A stretch of 64,000 nt of DNA, from contig JBAQMZ010000054.1 in NCBI GenBank assembly GCA_049303315.1, positions 1 through 64,000 of the forward strand. Reading direction: 5' to 3'. Source of the stretch: Methanoperedens sp049303315 (GTDB lineage: Archaea; Halobacteriota; Methanosarcinia; Methanosarcinales; Methanoperedenaceae). Position 1 is the stretch's first letter; each line of letters opens with the position of its first letter. Below the pieces are notes generated by a model. The model was given only the letters and a program-made list of their open reading frames with translations, was not told the DNA's origin and made no database searches. Both the position numbers and the translations under genes were made by a program. Shown piece after piece: positions 51,647 to 61,447 of this stretch.

Positions 51647-52426
51647 ATGACCAAATTTAGTATAACAAATAGCTGTATATGCGGCTGCACTGAGTTTTAC
51701 AATTTCGATAAATATTCACATTCAATGGGAGAAAATGTTGAATACAACCAATGCAAAACATGTGGATTGATAGTTGTAAATGAATCTAAAAAGTATGATT
51801 TGTCTAAAATTTACAATGATAACTATTTTAGAAATGTGGATACTGGTTGGAAAGACCGAGCCAACTTAGTATTAAAATTAATAAATATTATTAATAGGTT
51901 TATTAACTTAAAAGAAAAGCAAATGTGCGATTATGGCGCTGGCAACGGGTACTTGACAAAATCTCTTATTGATTTAGGATACCGCATTCTAGCTTATGAA
52001 CCATTCATGCAAAATAATTTATATTTAGATAAAAAATATTATAAAAATAAACCTTTTCCGTCAGAGGTTCTTTTATTGATCGAAGTTTTTGAACATTTCA
52101 CCAATGCTTTCAATGAGATTAAAAAACTATTGGATGATTTTAAGTATCCAAAATTTATAATATTCACAACATTCCTAGTAAATAATTCGGATAAAAATAT
52201 TGTAAATTGGTGGTATTTAAATCCTGATGCAGGTCATTTTACATTATGGTCTAAGAAAAGCTTGAAAATATTAGGAAATTTGGAAGGATATAAATTAATT
52301 TCGTTTACGACATTTTTTCATATATTTTGCAAAAAAGAACTTCATAAAGAATATATCATTATAAAAATGTTATCCGTTCCATTTAATTTGTATGTGTCTT
52401 TAAAAAAACAAGTCCAGCAGATATGA
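51647..52426 (+). CDS. SAM methyltransferase with N-terminal zinc ribbon
   Basis: 259 residues. CGC...YNQCKTCGLIVVNES is the zinc-binding head often attached to sugar C- or O-methyltransferases (NovU/TylC3-like); NLKEKQMCDYGAGNGYLTKSLIDLGYRILAYEP is SAM motif I, and VLLLIEVFEHFTNAFNEIKKLL the following strand and helix. The full C-terminal C-methyltransferase domain is not present, so a short Methyltransf_23 type is likely. Overlaps paralogue B of the GT4 pair by four bases, so it is co-translated. Confidence 0.8.
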   Translation: MTKFSITNSCICGCTEFYNFDKYSHSMGENVEYNQCKTCGLIVVNESKKYDLSKIYNDNYFRNVDTGWKDRANLVLKLINIINRFINLKEKQMCDYGAGNGYLTKSLIDLGYRILAYEPFMQNNLYLDKKYYKNKPFPSEVLLLIEVFEHFTNAFNEIKKLLDDFKYPKFIIFTTFLVNNSDKNIVNWWYLNPDAGHFTLWSKKSLKILGNLEGYKLISFTTFFHIFCKKELHKEYIIIKMLSVPFNLYVSLKKQVQQI

Positions 52427-53532
52427 AATTATTATACGACCACTCAATATTCCGATTGCAGCGCTATGGCGGCATTTCCAGATATTTTTATGAATTAATT
52501 ACAAGACTTTCAAGTAAAGAAGACGTGGGAATAAATCTTTTTGAAGGTTTTCATGTTAATGAATATGGCTTATCGAATCACAAAAGTGATTTTAGTTTAT
52601 ATAATGGATATAAAGTACCTGAAATAAAATATATAGGGTACACCTTTGAAATAATTAATAAACTCTGGTTTAATAAAATATATTCTAAATCAGATTTTGA
52701 TATTTATCATCCCACTTATTATAGAAAAGATTTGAATAAGTTTAAAAAAAGTCCTATTGTTTTAACAGTCTATGATATGATACATGAGCTGTATAGCAAT
52801 CAATTTTGGAATAGTAAATGGGTTATTCAAGCAAAAAGAAGTTCGATTGATTCCGCCGAAGTCATCATTTGTATTTCTGAGAATACGAGAAAAGATCTAA
52901 TTAGAATATACAATGTTCCGGAAAATAAGGTTAAAGTAGTTCATTTAGCTTCATCAATTAATTTGTCAAAATGTTTAGAATTTAATGAAATTAAAACCAA
53001 ATACAATATAGAAAAGCAATATATTTTATATGTAGGCGATCGGTTCCCATATAAGAATTTTTCACTTTTATTAGATGTCTATATAAATAATTTTTCAGAC
53101 AAGTTTAATCTGGTTTGTTTTGGTGGAAGCGGGTTCAACAGAAACGAGTTAAAAACCATAGAAGAATTTAATTTATCAAAAAAAATCATTCATTTAAACG
53201 GACCCGATAATTTGCTGGCATCATTATATCGAAATGCCTTTTGTTTCGTATTTCCATCCCTCTATGAAGGATTTGGCATTCCATTACTTGAGGCTATGGC
53301 AATGGGGTGCCCTGTTATCGCAAGCAACACAAGTTCGTTTCCAGAAGTTGCGGGAAACGCTGCGATATTGTTTGATCCATGTTCAAAAGAAAGTTTAATT
53401 AATGCAATTTATTCTTTGGAAAATAATGAGTTGCGGGAGAAACTCATTAAGCTTGGTTTTGAACAGGAAAAAAAATTTAGCTGGGAAAAAACTGCAAATG
53501 AAACGCTGGATATATATAAAAGCATCATATAA
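52423..53532 (+). CDS. GT4 glycosyltransferase, paralogue B
   Basis: 369 residues. Same GT-B architecture as the gene at 45714: FRLQRYGGISRYFYELITRLS, YILYVGDRFPYKNFSLLLD, FVFPSLYEGFGIPLLEAMAMGCPVIASNTSSFPEVAGN. The N-terminal third matches paralogue A almost base for base; the donor domain differs more, so the two may use related acceptors but different donor sugars. The direct copies lie 6.7 kb apart around the phosphoesterase, a possible recombination substrate. ATGA overlap with the methyltransferase upstream. Confidence 0.93.
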   Translation: MKLLYDHSIFRLQRYGGISRYFYELITRLSSKEDVGINLFEGFHVNEYGLSNHKSDFSLYNGYKVPEIKYIGYTFEIINKLWFNKIYSKSDFDIYHPTYYRKDLNKFKKSPIVLTVYDMIHELYSNQFWNSKWVIQAKRSSIDSAEVIICISENTRKDLIRIYNVPENKVKVVHLASSINLSKCLEFNEIKTKYNIEKQYILYVGDRFPYKNFSLLLDVYINNFSDKFNLVCFGGSGFNRNELKTIEEFNLSKKIIHLNGPDNLLASLYRNAFCFVFPSLYEGFGIPLLEAMAMGCPVIASNTSSFPEVAGNAAILFDPCSKESLINAIYSLENNELREKLIKLGFEQEKKFSWEKTANETLDIYKSII

Positions 53533-53553
53533 TAGACCCCAGAGTAATTATAC

Positions 53554-54501
53554 ATGACAATTTATCTTATAACGGGAGCAAATGGATTTGTTGGAAGACA
53601 TCTTGCAAATGTGTTGGCAAGTGATGATAATGTTGTATATGGGATTTCGCGTAGAATCCCAGAAGACTTGATTGAAAGTCATCTTGGTGTCGTTTATGAG
53701 CAATGTAATTTAATTGATCATGCAGCTGTTTTTGAGATGTTGAAAAAGATCAAACCGGATTGCATATTTCATTTTGCTGCAGAAAGTTCTGTTGCAGCAA
53801 GCTGGAAAAGCCCCATCAATATCCTGAATAATAATCTAATCTCACAGGTAAATATTTTTGAAGCTGTACGTGAGCTTGAGTTATCCACTAAAATCGTTGT
53901 TGCATGTTCTTCGGAAGAATATGGTTTAATCAAAGAGTCCGATCTGCCTGTAAGTGAAAATTGTTGTTTTAATCCACTTAGTACATACGCGGTGAGCAAA
54001 GTCGCCCAGGACATGCTGGCATATCAATATTATAAAAGTTACAATATGGACATCATAAGAGTTCGTTCTTTTAATCTGACTGGTCTGGGTCAATCTACAT
54101 CATATGCGCTGAGTTCGTTTGCCAAACAAATAGCAGATATTGAAAAAGGGTTGGCTAAAAATACAATCTCAGTTGGTAATTTGAATGTAAGAAGGGATTA
54201 TACAGACGTAAGGGATGCAGTGAAAGCCTACTATCTACTTGCATTAAAAGCTAAACCAGGAACAGTATTTAATCTTTGCTCTGGCAAAGCGCATAGTTTA
54301 AAGGATTTGCTTGATTTCCTGGTTTCATTGTCAATTGTTGACATAAAGATTGAAGTCGATAAACAGAAATTCAGGCCGTCAGATTTGCCAATAATGTTAG
54401 GAGATAATACAAAAATTGGAACTGAAATTGGCTGGAAACCAGAAATAGATATCCATGAAACTTTAAACGATTTGCTTAATTATTGGAGAGACAATACATA
54501 A
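53554..54501 (+). CDS. rmd: NAD-dependent epimerase/dehydratase, GDP-6-deoxy-4-keto-mannose reductase-like
   Basis: 315 residues, extended SDR. GANGFVGRHLANVL binds the cofactor; IFHFAAESSVAASWKSP, ACSSEEYGL and YAVSKVAQDML (YxxxK) are present; RSFNLTGLGQSTSYALSSFAKQIADIEKG and RRDYTDVRDAVKAYYLL match Rmd, which reduces GDP-4-keto-6-deoxymannose to GDP-D-rhamnose. A dehydratase or other C4 epimerase role cannot be excluded. It uses the product of gmd at 28599. It follows the GT4 gene by 21 nt and precedes fcl by 10 nt. Confidence 0.78.
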   Translation: MTIYLITGANGFVGRHLANVLASDDNVVYGISRRIPEDLIESHLGVVYEQCNLIDHAAVFEMLKKIKPDCIFHFAAESSVAASWKSPINILNNNLISQVNIFEAVRELELSTKIVVACSSEEYGLIKESDLPVSENCCFNPLSTYAVSKVAQDMLAYQYYKSYNMDIIRVRSFNLTGLGQSTSYALSSFAKQIADIEKGLAKNTISVGNLNVRRDYTDVRDAVKAYYLLALKAKPGTVFNLCSGKAHSLKDLLDFLVSLSIVDIKIEVDKQKFRPSDLPIMLGDNTKIGTEIGWKPEIDIHETLNDLLNYWRDNT

Positions 54502-54511
54502 AAAGACTCAT

Positions 54512-55447
54512 ATGAACCCAAAATCTAAAATCTACATCGCAGGTCATCGCGGCATGGCAGGCTCTGCCATAAAGCGAAAACTGGAATCCAGAGGTTATTC
54601 CAACCTGGTATTCCGCACACGCAGCGAGCTCGACCTTACCAGCCAGCAAGCAGTCAACGATTTCTTCCAAAAAGAAAGACCTGAATACGTATTCCTGGCA
54701 GCGGCAAAAGTCGGGGGCATCCTTGCAAACAGCAAGTTCCCCGCTGAGTTCATTTATGAAAACCTCATGATAGAGGCAAATGTCATACATGCCTCGTATG
54801 TTAACGGCGTAAAAAAACTGCTATTCCTCGGCTCATCGTGCATCTATCCAAAACTTGCGCCCCAGCCGCTAAAGGAAGAATATCTTTTGACGGGCGGGCT
54901 TGAAGTCACCAACGAGGCTTATGCAGTGGCGAAGATTGCGGGAATACGCATGTGCAAGCATTATAATGAAGAATATGGAACGAATTTCATTTCGGTCATG
55001 CCGACCAATCTTTATGGACCCAATGACAATTATGACCTCAATACATCCCATGTCATACCGGCATTGATTCGTAAGTTCCATGAAGCAAAATTAAATAATG
55101 AACCGGAAGTTATCGTGTGGGGGACGGGCACGCCAAGACGCGAATTTTTGCATGTGGACGATATGGCGGATGCATGCGTGTACCTGATGGAGAACTATAA
55201 CGCTTCGGATATTGGAGAATTTGTAAATATCGGCGTTGGCGAAGACCTCACGATAAAGGAATTAGCAGAATTGATAAAAGAGATAGTTGGTTTTAAAGGG
55301 AAAATCGTCTACGACAGCTCAAAGCCCGATGGGACACCGCAAAAGCTTCTGGATGTTACAAAACTGCATCGGCTGGGATGGAAAGCAAGAATCCGGTTAA
55401 AGGATGGGATTAAAAAGGTCTATCAGGAATATATCACGAGCCATTGA
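54512..55447 (+). CDS. fcl: GDP-L-fucose synthase
   Basis: Epimerises and reduces GDP-4-keto-6-deoxymannose to GDP-L-fucose. IYIAGHRGMAGSAIKRKLE is the NADP-binding start; AAAKVGGILANSKFPAEFIYENL, GSSCIYPKLAPQP, NEAYAVAKIAGIRMC (YxxxK) and MPTNLYGPNDNYD are diagnostic of Fcl/WcaG. 311 residues. More GC-rich than the genes just upstream, so it may have joined the locus separately or be an older part of it. Together with gmd and rmd it gives the cell two GDP-deoxysugars. Confidence 0.95.
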   Translation: MNPKSKIYIAGHRGMAGSAIKRKLESRGYSNLVFRTRSELDLTSQQAVNDFFQKERPEYVFLAAAKVGGILANSKFPAEFIYENLMIEANVIHASYVNGVKKLLFLGSSCIYPKLAPQPLKEEYLLTGGLEVTNEAYAVAKIAGIRMCKHYNEEYGTNFISVMPTNLYGPNDNYDLNTSHVIPALIRKFHEAKLNNEPEVIVWGTGTPRREFLHVDDMADACVYLMENYNASDIGEFVNIGVGEDLTIKELAELIKEIVGFKGKIVYDSSKPDGTPQKLLDVTKLHRLGWKARIRLKDGIKKVYQEYITSH

Positions 55448-55480
55448 CCAGCAATTAAAATCAAAGGGATTGATAAATTA

Positions 55481-56425
55481 ATGATTAAGGGAAAGTGTTT
55501 TGTTGTTACAGGCGGTGCGGGTTTTATAGGGGCAAATTCCGTTATACAACTAATCAAACATGACAACGAGGTTATAGCAATTGATAACCTCTCAACAGGG
55601 AAAATGGAAAACCTGTCCGAAGTTGATTCTCAAATCCGTTTTGTGAATGGCGATATCAGGAATCCTGAATTGCTAAAAGAACTGTTCCAGGGCGTCGACT
55701 ATGTATTGCATTATGCTGCAATGATATCAGTCCCGCTTTCCATTAAAGACCCGGTATCCGCAAACCAGAATAACATCGACGGCACGTTAAACGTCCTCAT
55801 GGCGGCGCAGGATGCGGGCGTCAAAAGGGTGGTTTTCGTTTCATCAGCTGCAGTCTATGGGAACTTACCAGTATTCCCGAAAACCGAAGAGATGAAACCA
55901 GAACCTTTGACGCCTTATGCAATAACCAAACTTGCCGGAGAGTATTATTGCAGGATATTCCATGAACTCTATGGATTGGAAACCGTCTCCCTTCGCTATT
56001 TTAATGTATTCGGACCGCGGCAGGACCCGAATTCGCAGTATGCCGCCGTAATCCCAAAATTCATAACTGCGATGTTACAAGGTCGCCGCCCCGTCATATA
56101 CGGCGATGGGGAGCAGAGCAGGGACTTCACTTATGTCCAGGATAATGTTGATGCTGCGCTTCTTGCATGCAGCGCCGGGGGGGCGGCGGGCAAGGTGTTC
56201 AATATCGCATGCGGTAGAAGGACAACTTTAAATGAACTTGTGGAAATACTGAATAATATTCTGGGAACCGACATTGAACCGGTATATACCGATCCCCAAC
56301 CGGGGGATGTAAAACATTCCATGGCAGACATTTCACTGGCGCGAAAAGTCCTGGGATTTGAACCGGAATTCGCATTCGAAGACGGTTTGAGAAAAACCGT
56401 CGAATGGTTTAAAATGATATCTTGA
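55481..56425 (+). CDS. UDP-glucose/UDP-GlcNAc 4-epimerase-like SDR
   Basis: 314 residues. VTGGAGFIGANSVIQL, HYAAMISVPLSIKDPVSANQNNIDGTLNVL, VSSAAVYGN, TPYAITKLAGEYYC (YxxxK) and RYFNVFGPRQDPNSQYAAVIPKF match the WbpP/GalE-like epimerases. The substrate may be UDP-GlcNAc, made by the glm operon, or UDP-glucose. Similar base composition to fcl. Followed after 29 nt by a GT2 gene. Confidence 0.9.
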   Translation: MIKGKCFVVTGGAGFIGANSVIQLIKHDNEVIAIDNLSTGKMENLSEVDSQIRFVNGDIRNPELLKELFQGVDYVLHYAAMISVPLSIKDPVSANQNNIDGTLNVLMAAQDAGVKRVVFVSSAAVYGNLPVFPKTEEMKPEPLTPYAITKLAGEYYCRIFHELYGLETVSLRYFNVFGPRQDPNSQYAAVIPKFITAMLQGRRPVIYGDGEQSRDFTYVQDNVDAALLACSAGGAAGKVFNIACGRRTTLNELVEILNNILGTDIEPVYTDPQPGDVKHSMADISLARKVLGFEPEFAFEDGLRKTVEWFKMIS

Positions 56426-56454
56426 AATAGTATTAAGCAATAGGGTTTAGCAGG

Positions 56455-57408
56455 ATGACACAGCAACAGGAAACAAAAAAGACATCGGTAAGTATAATAA
56501 TTCCCTGCTACAACGAAGCGGGAAATATTAAAGTTTTATATCAAAAAATACTTGAGCAGATAAATAAACTCGGTGTTGGATACGAATTAATTTTTATCGA
56601 TGATGGCAGTATTGATGAAACATTCAATATCATTAAGTCCTTGCATAAAGAAAACCCGAACGTCAAATCGGTTAGTTTTTCAAGGAATTTCGGTCACCAG
56701 GCAGCCATTATTGCAGGATTGGATTTTTGTAAAGGCGAATGCGCCATAATGATGGATGCAGATTTGCAGCATCCGCCGGAATTGATACCCGAAATGATAT
56801 CGCTATGGGAAGATGGATTCGAAATCGTTAATACAATCAGGGATGAGACAAGCGGCCAAACATTTTTTAAGAAACTGACATCAAGGAGCTTCTATAAGCT
56901 CATCAATATGGTATCGAAAACAAAGATCGAGGCAGGTTCTGCCGATTTCAGGTTATTGGACCGAAAAGTCATAGAATCATTTAAGGAAATAGGGGAGTAT
57001 TCCATATTCATCAGGGGGATGGTAAACTGGATGGGATTTAACAGCACGCAAATCCACTATAAATCAAGCGAACGATTTTCGGGCGTCTCAAAATATTCCA
57101 TAAGAAAAATGATTTCTTTTGCACTGGACGGGATAACGTCATTTTCCTCAATGCCGCTTCATATATCGATGGTGCTCGGGTTGCTTATTTCATTGCTCAG
57201 CTTCATATATCTGGTTTATGCGCTATATATTAGATTTTTCACAAATGAGGCGCTGGAAGGCTGGACGTCGATAATAATTTCCGTTTTATTCATAGGCGGG
57301 ATACAGTTGATTTCAATCGGTATCCTGGGAGAATATTTGGGAAAAATATTTTACGAAGTAAAAAAGAGACCAAGATATATAATCAATAAAAAAATCGGGT
57401 TTGGATAA
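56455..57408 (+). CDS. GT2 polyprenyl-phosphate glycosyltransferase (ArnC/GtrB-like)
   Basis: 317 residues. VSIIIPCYNEAGNIKVLYQKI, LIFIDDGSIDET, FSRNFGHQAAIIAGLD, MMDADLQHPPELIPEM, and FRLLDRKVIESF are the ArnC/GtrB/DPM1-like motifs; two C-terminal helices (about 243-265 and 278-300) and the end FYEVKKRPRYII are standard. Loads a sugar onto polyprenyl phosphate, to be flipped and used by a GT-C enzyme. The next two genes, a small EamA/SMR protein and a GT-C-like protein, complete this module. Confidence 0.92.
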   Translation: MTQQQETKKTSVSIIIPCYNEAGNIKVLYQKILEQINKLGVGYELIFIDDGSIDETFNIIKSLHKENPNVKSVSFSRNFGHQAAIIAGLDFCKGECAIMMDADLQHPPELIPEMISLWEDGFEIVNTIRDETSGQTFFKKLTSRSFYKLINMVSKTKIEAGSADFRLLDRKVIESFKEIGEYSIFIRGMVNWMGFNSTQIHYKSSERFSGVSKYSIRKMISFALDGITSFSSMPLHISMVLGLLISLLSFIYLVYALYIRFFTNEALEGWTSIIISVLFIGGIQLISIGILGEYLGKIFYEVKKRPRYIINKKIGFG

Positions 57409-57410
57409 CT

Positions 57411-57746
57411 ATGTACTTACAATATTTTCTGGTTTTAGCGGGTATTATAGCTTCGGCTGTTGCGCAAATATTATTAAAAATATCTGCCAATAAAAGTGAA
57501 GGTACACTGAATTTATACCTGAACCATTATATTCTTGGAGGAATATTTTTTTATGGGATTTCATTTCTTATATACATATATATATTGAAAAAGTTCCCGT
57601 TGAGCAGCATATCGCCCATTATGGTTGGTGGGACGACCGCATTAATAGTTATAGCATCCTATTTTATGGGAGAAAGTATAACTTTATTTAAACTTGCCGG
57701 GATTTTTTTGATAATTCTGGGTATATCGATAATATTCGCTTCATAA
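57411..57746 (+). CDS. EamA/SMR-like small membrane protein (possible flippase subunit)
   Basis: 111 residues, four hydrophobic helices. FLVLAGIIASAVAQILLKISANK and PLSSISPIMVGGTTALIVIASYFMGESIT resemble ArnE/ArnF and EamA half-units. Placed between a polyprenyl-phosphate glycosyltransferase and a GT-C-like protein, it most likely flips the polyprenyl-linked sugar. It starts 2 nt after the GT2 stop. Confidence 0.75.
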   Translation: MYLQYFLVLAGIIASAVAQILLKISANKSEGTLNLYLNHYILGGIFFYGISFLIYIYILKKFPLSSISPIMVGGTTALIVIASYFMGESITLFKLAGIFLIILGISIIFAS

Positions 57747-57747
57747 A

Positions 57748-59481
57748 ATGAGTTTATTTATGGTAAAATATAACGATATTAGGAAACATTTCTTTGCGGG
57801 GATATTATCGCCATATCTCTTGATCGGATTAATGCTCATCCCGATTACATTCTTTGCAAACTGGGGTCCGATTGATGACTGGCATATGCTGGAATATCTC
57901 ATCAATCATGTTTCAAGAATGGAATTAATTGATAGTTTGTTGACGGTGGGAAGATTCTATCCATTATATTGGTCAGAATGGGAAATATTATCCAAAGTTG
58001 ATATAAGTCCGTATTTATTTTATTTATTAAACTTTTTGGAGGCTTTTATTGGGTGCAGTGTATTATATTATATCGCAGAAAAGTTCTCAAATAAGAGAAC
58101 AGGTGTCCTGTTGATAGTTCTCCTTATATTGAGCCCTGCGTTCACAGAGTCCTACTACCGGTTAGGGGTCCCTGATAAAAATTCCTTCTTTTTATTCGCA
58201 GTCGGGTTATATTTCATAATAAATTATTTATTTTCAGGCAAATCATCCAAAATGAATATGCTGAATTTACTTATTGGGGCGGTGGCAATAAATCTTGCGC
58301 TATATTTCAAAGAACCTGGTTTCATTATGATTTCCTTGTTTTCGATTTCATTTGTTTATCTTCTAAAAAAATATGATAAGATAAATTATATTAATAATAA
58401 ACCACGTGCTCTGGCAATCCTCATAATATTTTTAGCATCTTCTTTCGTATTTCTACTATTATATGTATTAAGTATACATAAAATAGATTATCTCTATTCT
58501 CTTAATACAAACCCCGATTTTTTTAGTCGGCTGTCCGTATCCATAGTAGTATCAATTGGATACCTATTATTGGATCCTTTAATAATATTCTTAGGACCGA
58601 TTCTGCTGTTTATAAGGATAAAAAATAGGAAAGAATTGGGCAGCAAATTGAGTGATGCCGATCGATTCAAACTGTTTTTTGCGGATTCTGCATTACTGGC
58701 CGCCCTGTTCTATGCGTTATTTTATATATTAACTGGAACTATTTATTATCGGTACCTTTTACCGGCATACGCGTTCATTATTCCGGCATATGCGATATAC
58801 ATCAATATTCTTTTCATAAAATCAAGAGAAAATAACCTCCCTCTGAAATCGTTATCTCATAAGCTGCGTAATGTTATTATGATAATATTGGTATTTCTGC
58901 TGCTTAACTCGATTACAACGGGAATTAATTTAATAATGGTGTATAAGTACGTTCCCTATAATACGGACGAGTTCCTGGAAACTGCAGTTCCGATACTTAA
59001 AAATGATCTCTCCGGCAGCTACGAAAATAGAACGATCAATCTATTCTTAATAGGCGTCAACAGGGGAAGCGGTGTGGAATATTATTACAGTATTGGTACA
59101 TTTTTAAATATTCGTGGAATCGATACCAGTCGATTTGATATTAAATCCATGGATCCGATTGATAGTGAACACTTATTTAACGGCGGTTCAAAAGATTTAA
59201 AATATACTGCTTATCAATCCACTAACATTCAAATTCCAGTATCAGGTGATTACTTAATTGTTATTCCTTTCATAATTTATAATGAAAATGATTTAATAAG
59301 ATCAATTGAAGAAAAACATAATGTAAGTCTCGAACAATTATATAAAAGTAAAAATACATATTATTTCCAGATTCCAAATGGAATAATTCTTGGAAAGTAC
59401 TTTAACACAAAAATATCGATACGTAATTCAGAACCACCGTTATTTACAAATGTTGGTTATTCACTCTATAGAGTAAAATAA
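57748..59481 (+). CDS. Multi-pass membrane protein, probable GT-C glycosyltransferase
   Basis: 577 residues with about ten hydrophobic helices and an outside C-terminal domain from about 415. After helix 1 comes NWGPIDDWHMLEYLINHVSRMELIDSLLTVGRFYPLYW, where the DDWH acidic motif matches the first-loop catalytic site of GT-C/ArnT-like enzymes. Likely transfers the sugar carried by polyprenyl phosphate (made by the GT2 upstream) to a growing glycan outside the cell. Possible start at ATG 57748 or 57760. Confidence 0.72.
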   Translation: MSLFMVKYNDIRKHFFAGILSPYLLIGLMLIPITFFANWGPIDDWHMLEYLINHVSRMELIDSLLTVGRFYPLYWSEWEILSKVDISPYLFYLLNFLEAFIGCSVLYYIAEKFSNKRTGVLLIVLLILSPAFTESYYRLGVPDKNSFFLFAVGLYFIINYLFSGKSSKMNMLNLLIGAVAINLALYFKEPGFIMISLFSISFVYLLKKYDKINYINNKPRALAILIIFLASSFVFLLLYVLSIHKIDYLYSLNTNPDFFSRLSVSIVVSIGYLLLDPLIIFLGPILLFIRIKNRKELGSKLSDADRFKLFFADSALLAALFYALFYILTGTIYYRYLLPAYAFIIPAYAIYINILFIKSRENNLPLKSLSHKLRNVIMIILVFLLLNSITTGINLIMVYKYVPYNTDEFLETAVPILKNDLSGSYENRTINLFLIGVNRGSGVEYYYSIGTFLNIRGIDTSRFDIKSMDPIDSEHLFNGGSKDLKYTAYQSTNIQIPVSGDYLIVIPFIIYNENDLIRSIEEKHNVSLEQLYKSKNTYYFQIPNGIILGKYFNTKISIRNSEPPLFTNVGYSLYRVK

Positions 59482-59503
59482 TTCATAAATATTGAAAGAT
59501 AAT

Positions 59504-60358
59504 ATGAAAGTTTCAATCATAACCCCGTCTTTTAATTCTGAAAAGTATATTGAAAATAACCTGAGGAGTGTTCATTTAGCCCAGCGTGGCGATTTTGTTC
59601 TGGAACAAATTATTATCGACGGCGGCAGTACCGATAGAACGATAGAGATCATAAAAAATTTCAAAGAAAAATCAGGGGCGAATATAAAATTACTTCAGGG
59701 TAAAGACAAAAGCATGTACGACGCCATCAATAAAGGACTGGGAATAATGGAAGGAGATATATGGGCATGTCTGAATACTGACGACCTTTATTACCCGGGA
59801 ATAATTGATTTGGTTGTAAAAGAAATCAATAAAAATCCGGAAATTGATGTTGTGTATGGATATCCTGATATGATAGATGAAAAGGGGAATTTCATGCATA
59901 CACTGTATCTGCCAGAGTTTGACTTGGAGTTCCTTGTCCTGAGAGGGTACTGTCTGACTATACTTCAACCAGCCTCCTTCTTACGTAAACGGGTTTTGGA
60001 TAAGGTCGGCTACTTCGATATACAGTATAGGTATGCATCGGATTATGATTATTTTATCCGGGTCGGATATGCTTGCAAAATGAAATTGTTACGAAAAAGT
60101 TTCACGCAGTTTCGGGAGCATCCGGCTGCAATAACCTGCAATCAAAGAACGAGAGCAGTTCAAACCGAAGAGACCATTTCAATTTCAAAAAAATATATGA
60201 ATAAATTCGGAATTAAACAAAGAAGCTTGCTTATTGACAATATAAAATTATATTTAAGACAATTAAAATGTAATAATTATAAATATGCACTGTCAAGAAT
60301 AAATGAACTTACAAGAACCAACTCGTGGCGCTGGTTTTTGAAAGAACGTATTATGTGA
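59504..60358 (+). CDS. GT2 glycosyltransferase
   Basis: 284 residues from ATG 59504 (a TTG at 59492 precedes). VSIITPSFNSEKYIENNLRSV, QIIIDGGSTDRTIEII, GKDKSMYDAINKGLG, and CLNTDDLYYPG (metal-binding DxD-like) define the GT2 subgroup of WcaA-like enzymes; LQPASFLRKRVLDKVGYFD and YASDYDYFIRVG hold the acceptor-side ED-like motif. Soluble, no membrane segments. Donor and acceptor unknown. Convergent with the next GT2 gene. Confidence 0.9.
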   Translation: MKVSIITPSFNSEKYIENNLRSVHLAQRGDFVLEQIIIDGGSTDRTIEIIKNFKEKSGANIKLLQGKDKSMYDAINKGLGIMEGDIWACLNTDDLYYPGIIDLVVKEINKNPEIDVVYGYPDMIDEKGNFMHTLYLPEFDLEFLVLRGYCLTILQPASFLRKRVLDKVGYFDIQYRYASDYDYFIRVGYACKMKLLRKSFTQFREHPAAITCNQRTRAVQTEETISISKKYMNKFGIKQRSLLIDNIKLYLRQLKCNNYKYALSRINELTRTNSWRWFLKERIM

Positions 60359-60367
60359 ATACTCGAA

Positions 60368-61354
60368 TCACGTTCGTCCAATATTATTTTTTTTGTAGAT
60401 GTTTGATATTAAACCTTTTGTAAAAAACAATGCATTAAAAAGGGAATACCAGGTCAAGAACACATACTCGTTAAAGGTGCGGTATCCATATTTGAAAAAT
60501 CGTACCAGAATCTGGGCAAGAAAAAGAAAAATCAAAATGAATGCTATCTTCATTGAAATGGTCAGGCTCACAACTGTTATGATCGGGAAGATAGCCAGTA
60601 AAATATTATATATAACAAAGGTAAATTGTCTCAAAAATTCGTTCATATTTGAACCATATATAACTTTCAGGTAGTTCCCAATAGTCCTTCCATACCACTC
60701 ATTCTGTTTTCTCAATTCCTCTATAGTATGTGGGTAATGTCTTCCGATAAATATCGCGTATGGGATTTTTTCAGAAAAGCTAAACTTTCCAAACAAGCGA
60801 TAGTTAAATTCACGATCTTCTCCAAAACCGAGTGTGGGAATGAAGCGTACTTTATCTATTAAATTTTTCCTGTAAAGAATAAGTCCGTCAGATTTCATGG
60901 TTTTAGATATATGTTTTTCCAATGTCGTGTCGAGCAAAGGCTTGAAAAATATAAGGATAAAATCACTGTCCTCCATTTCATTAATTGCAGCACTAATTGT
61001 GGATTTTTCAATAAAACATGTATCCGAGTCTATGAAAAAGATATACTCACCCGTCGCATGATCAAGCCCTATGTTTCTGGCATTCGCCGGACTGGCAATA
61101 GTTCCGAATTCCCTTTCTTCAAACAACTTTATTGCAAACGATTCGTCGTTCATATCTTCCATGGCTTTATTCACTATGCCAATAGTACCATCCCTGCTGC
61201 CGCCGTCAACAATCAAAAGTTCGATTGGTCTGTAATCCTGTTGATGAAGGCTCAAAATAAAATTATGTATAGTGTCATTTTCATTTAAAACAGGCACGAT
61301 ACATGAAACAAGATTTTTTGTTTGCATATCAATATTCATCGATTGGAACAGCAT
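60368..61354 (-). CDS. GT2 glycosyltransferase with C-terminal membrane helices
   Basis: 328 residues. SCIVPVLNENDTIHNFILSL, ELLIVDGGSRDGTIGIV, FFIDSDTCFIE and FGEDREFNYRLFGK are the GT2 motifs. Two hydrophobic helices at about 240-262 and 266-285 suggest membrane attachment. Several starts are possible (61354, 61339, 61327); homologues would begin shortly before SCIVPVLNE. Transcribed against the locus. Confidence 0.88.
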   Translation of the reverse strand: MLFQSMNIDMQTKNLVSCIVPVLNENDTIHNFILSLHQQDYRPIELLIVDGGSRDGTIGIVNKAMEDMNDESFAIKLFEEREFGTIASPANARNIGLDHATGEYIFFIDSDTCFIEKSTISAAINEMEDSDFILIFFKPLLDTTLEKHISKTMKSDGLILYRKNLIDKVRFIPTLGFGEDREFNYRLFGKFSFSEKIPYAIFIGRHYPHTIEELRKQNEWYGRTIGNYLKVIYGSNMNEFLRQFTFVIYNILLAIFPIITVVSLTISMKIAFILIFLFLAQILVRFFKYGYRTFNEYVFLTWYSLFNALFFTKGLISNIYKKNNIGRT

Positions 61355-61447
61355 TTATTAATTTACACAATTATATTCCCCAACCAACGTATTGATTAAA
61401 TATAAATATGACGTAATAACAAAAATACATTATTTGAGACCTGAAAT

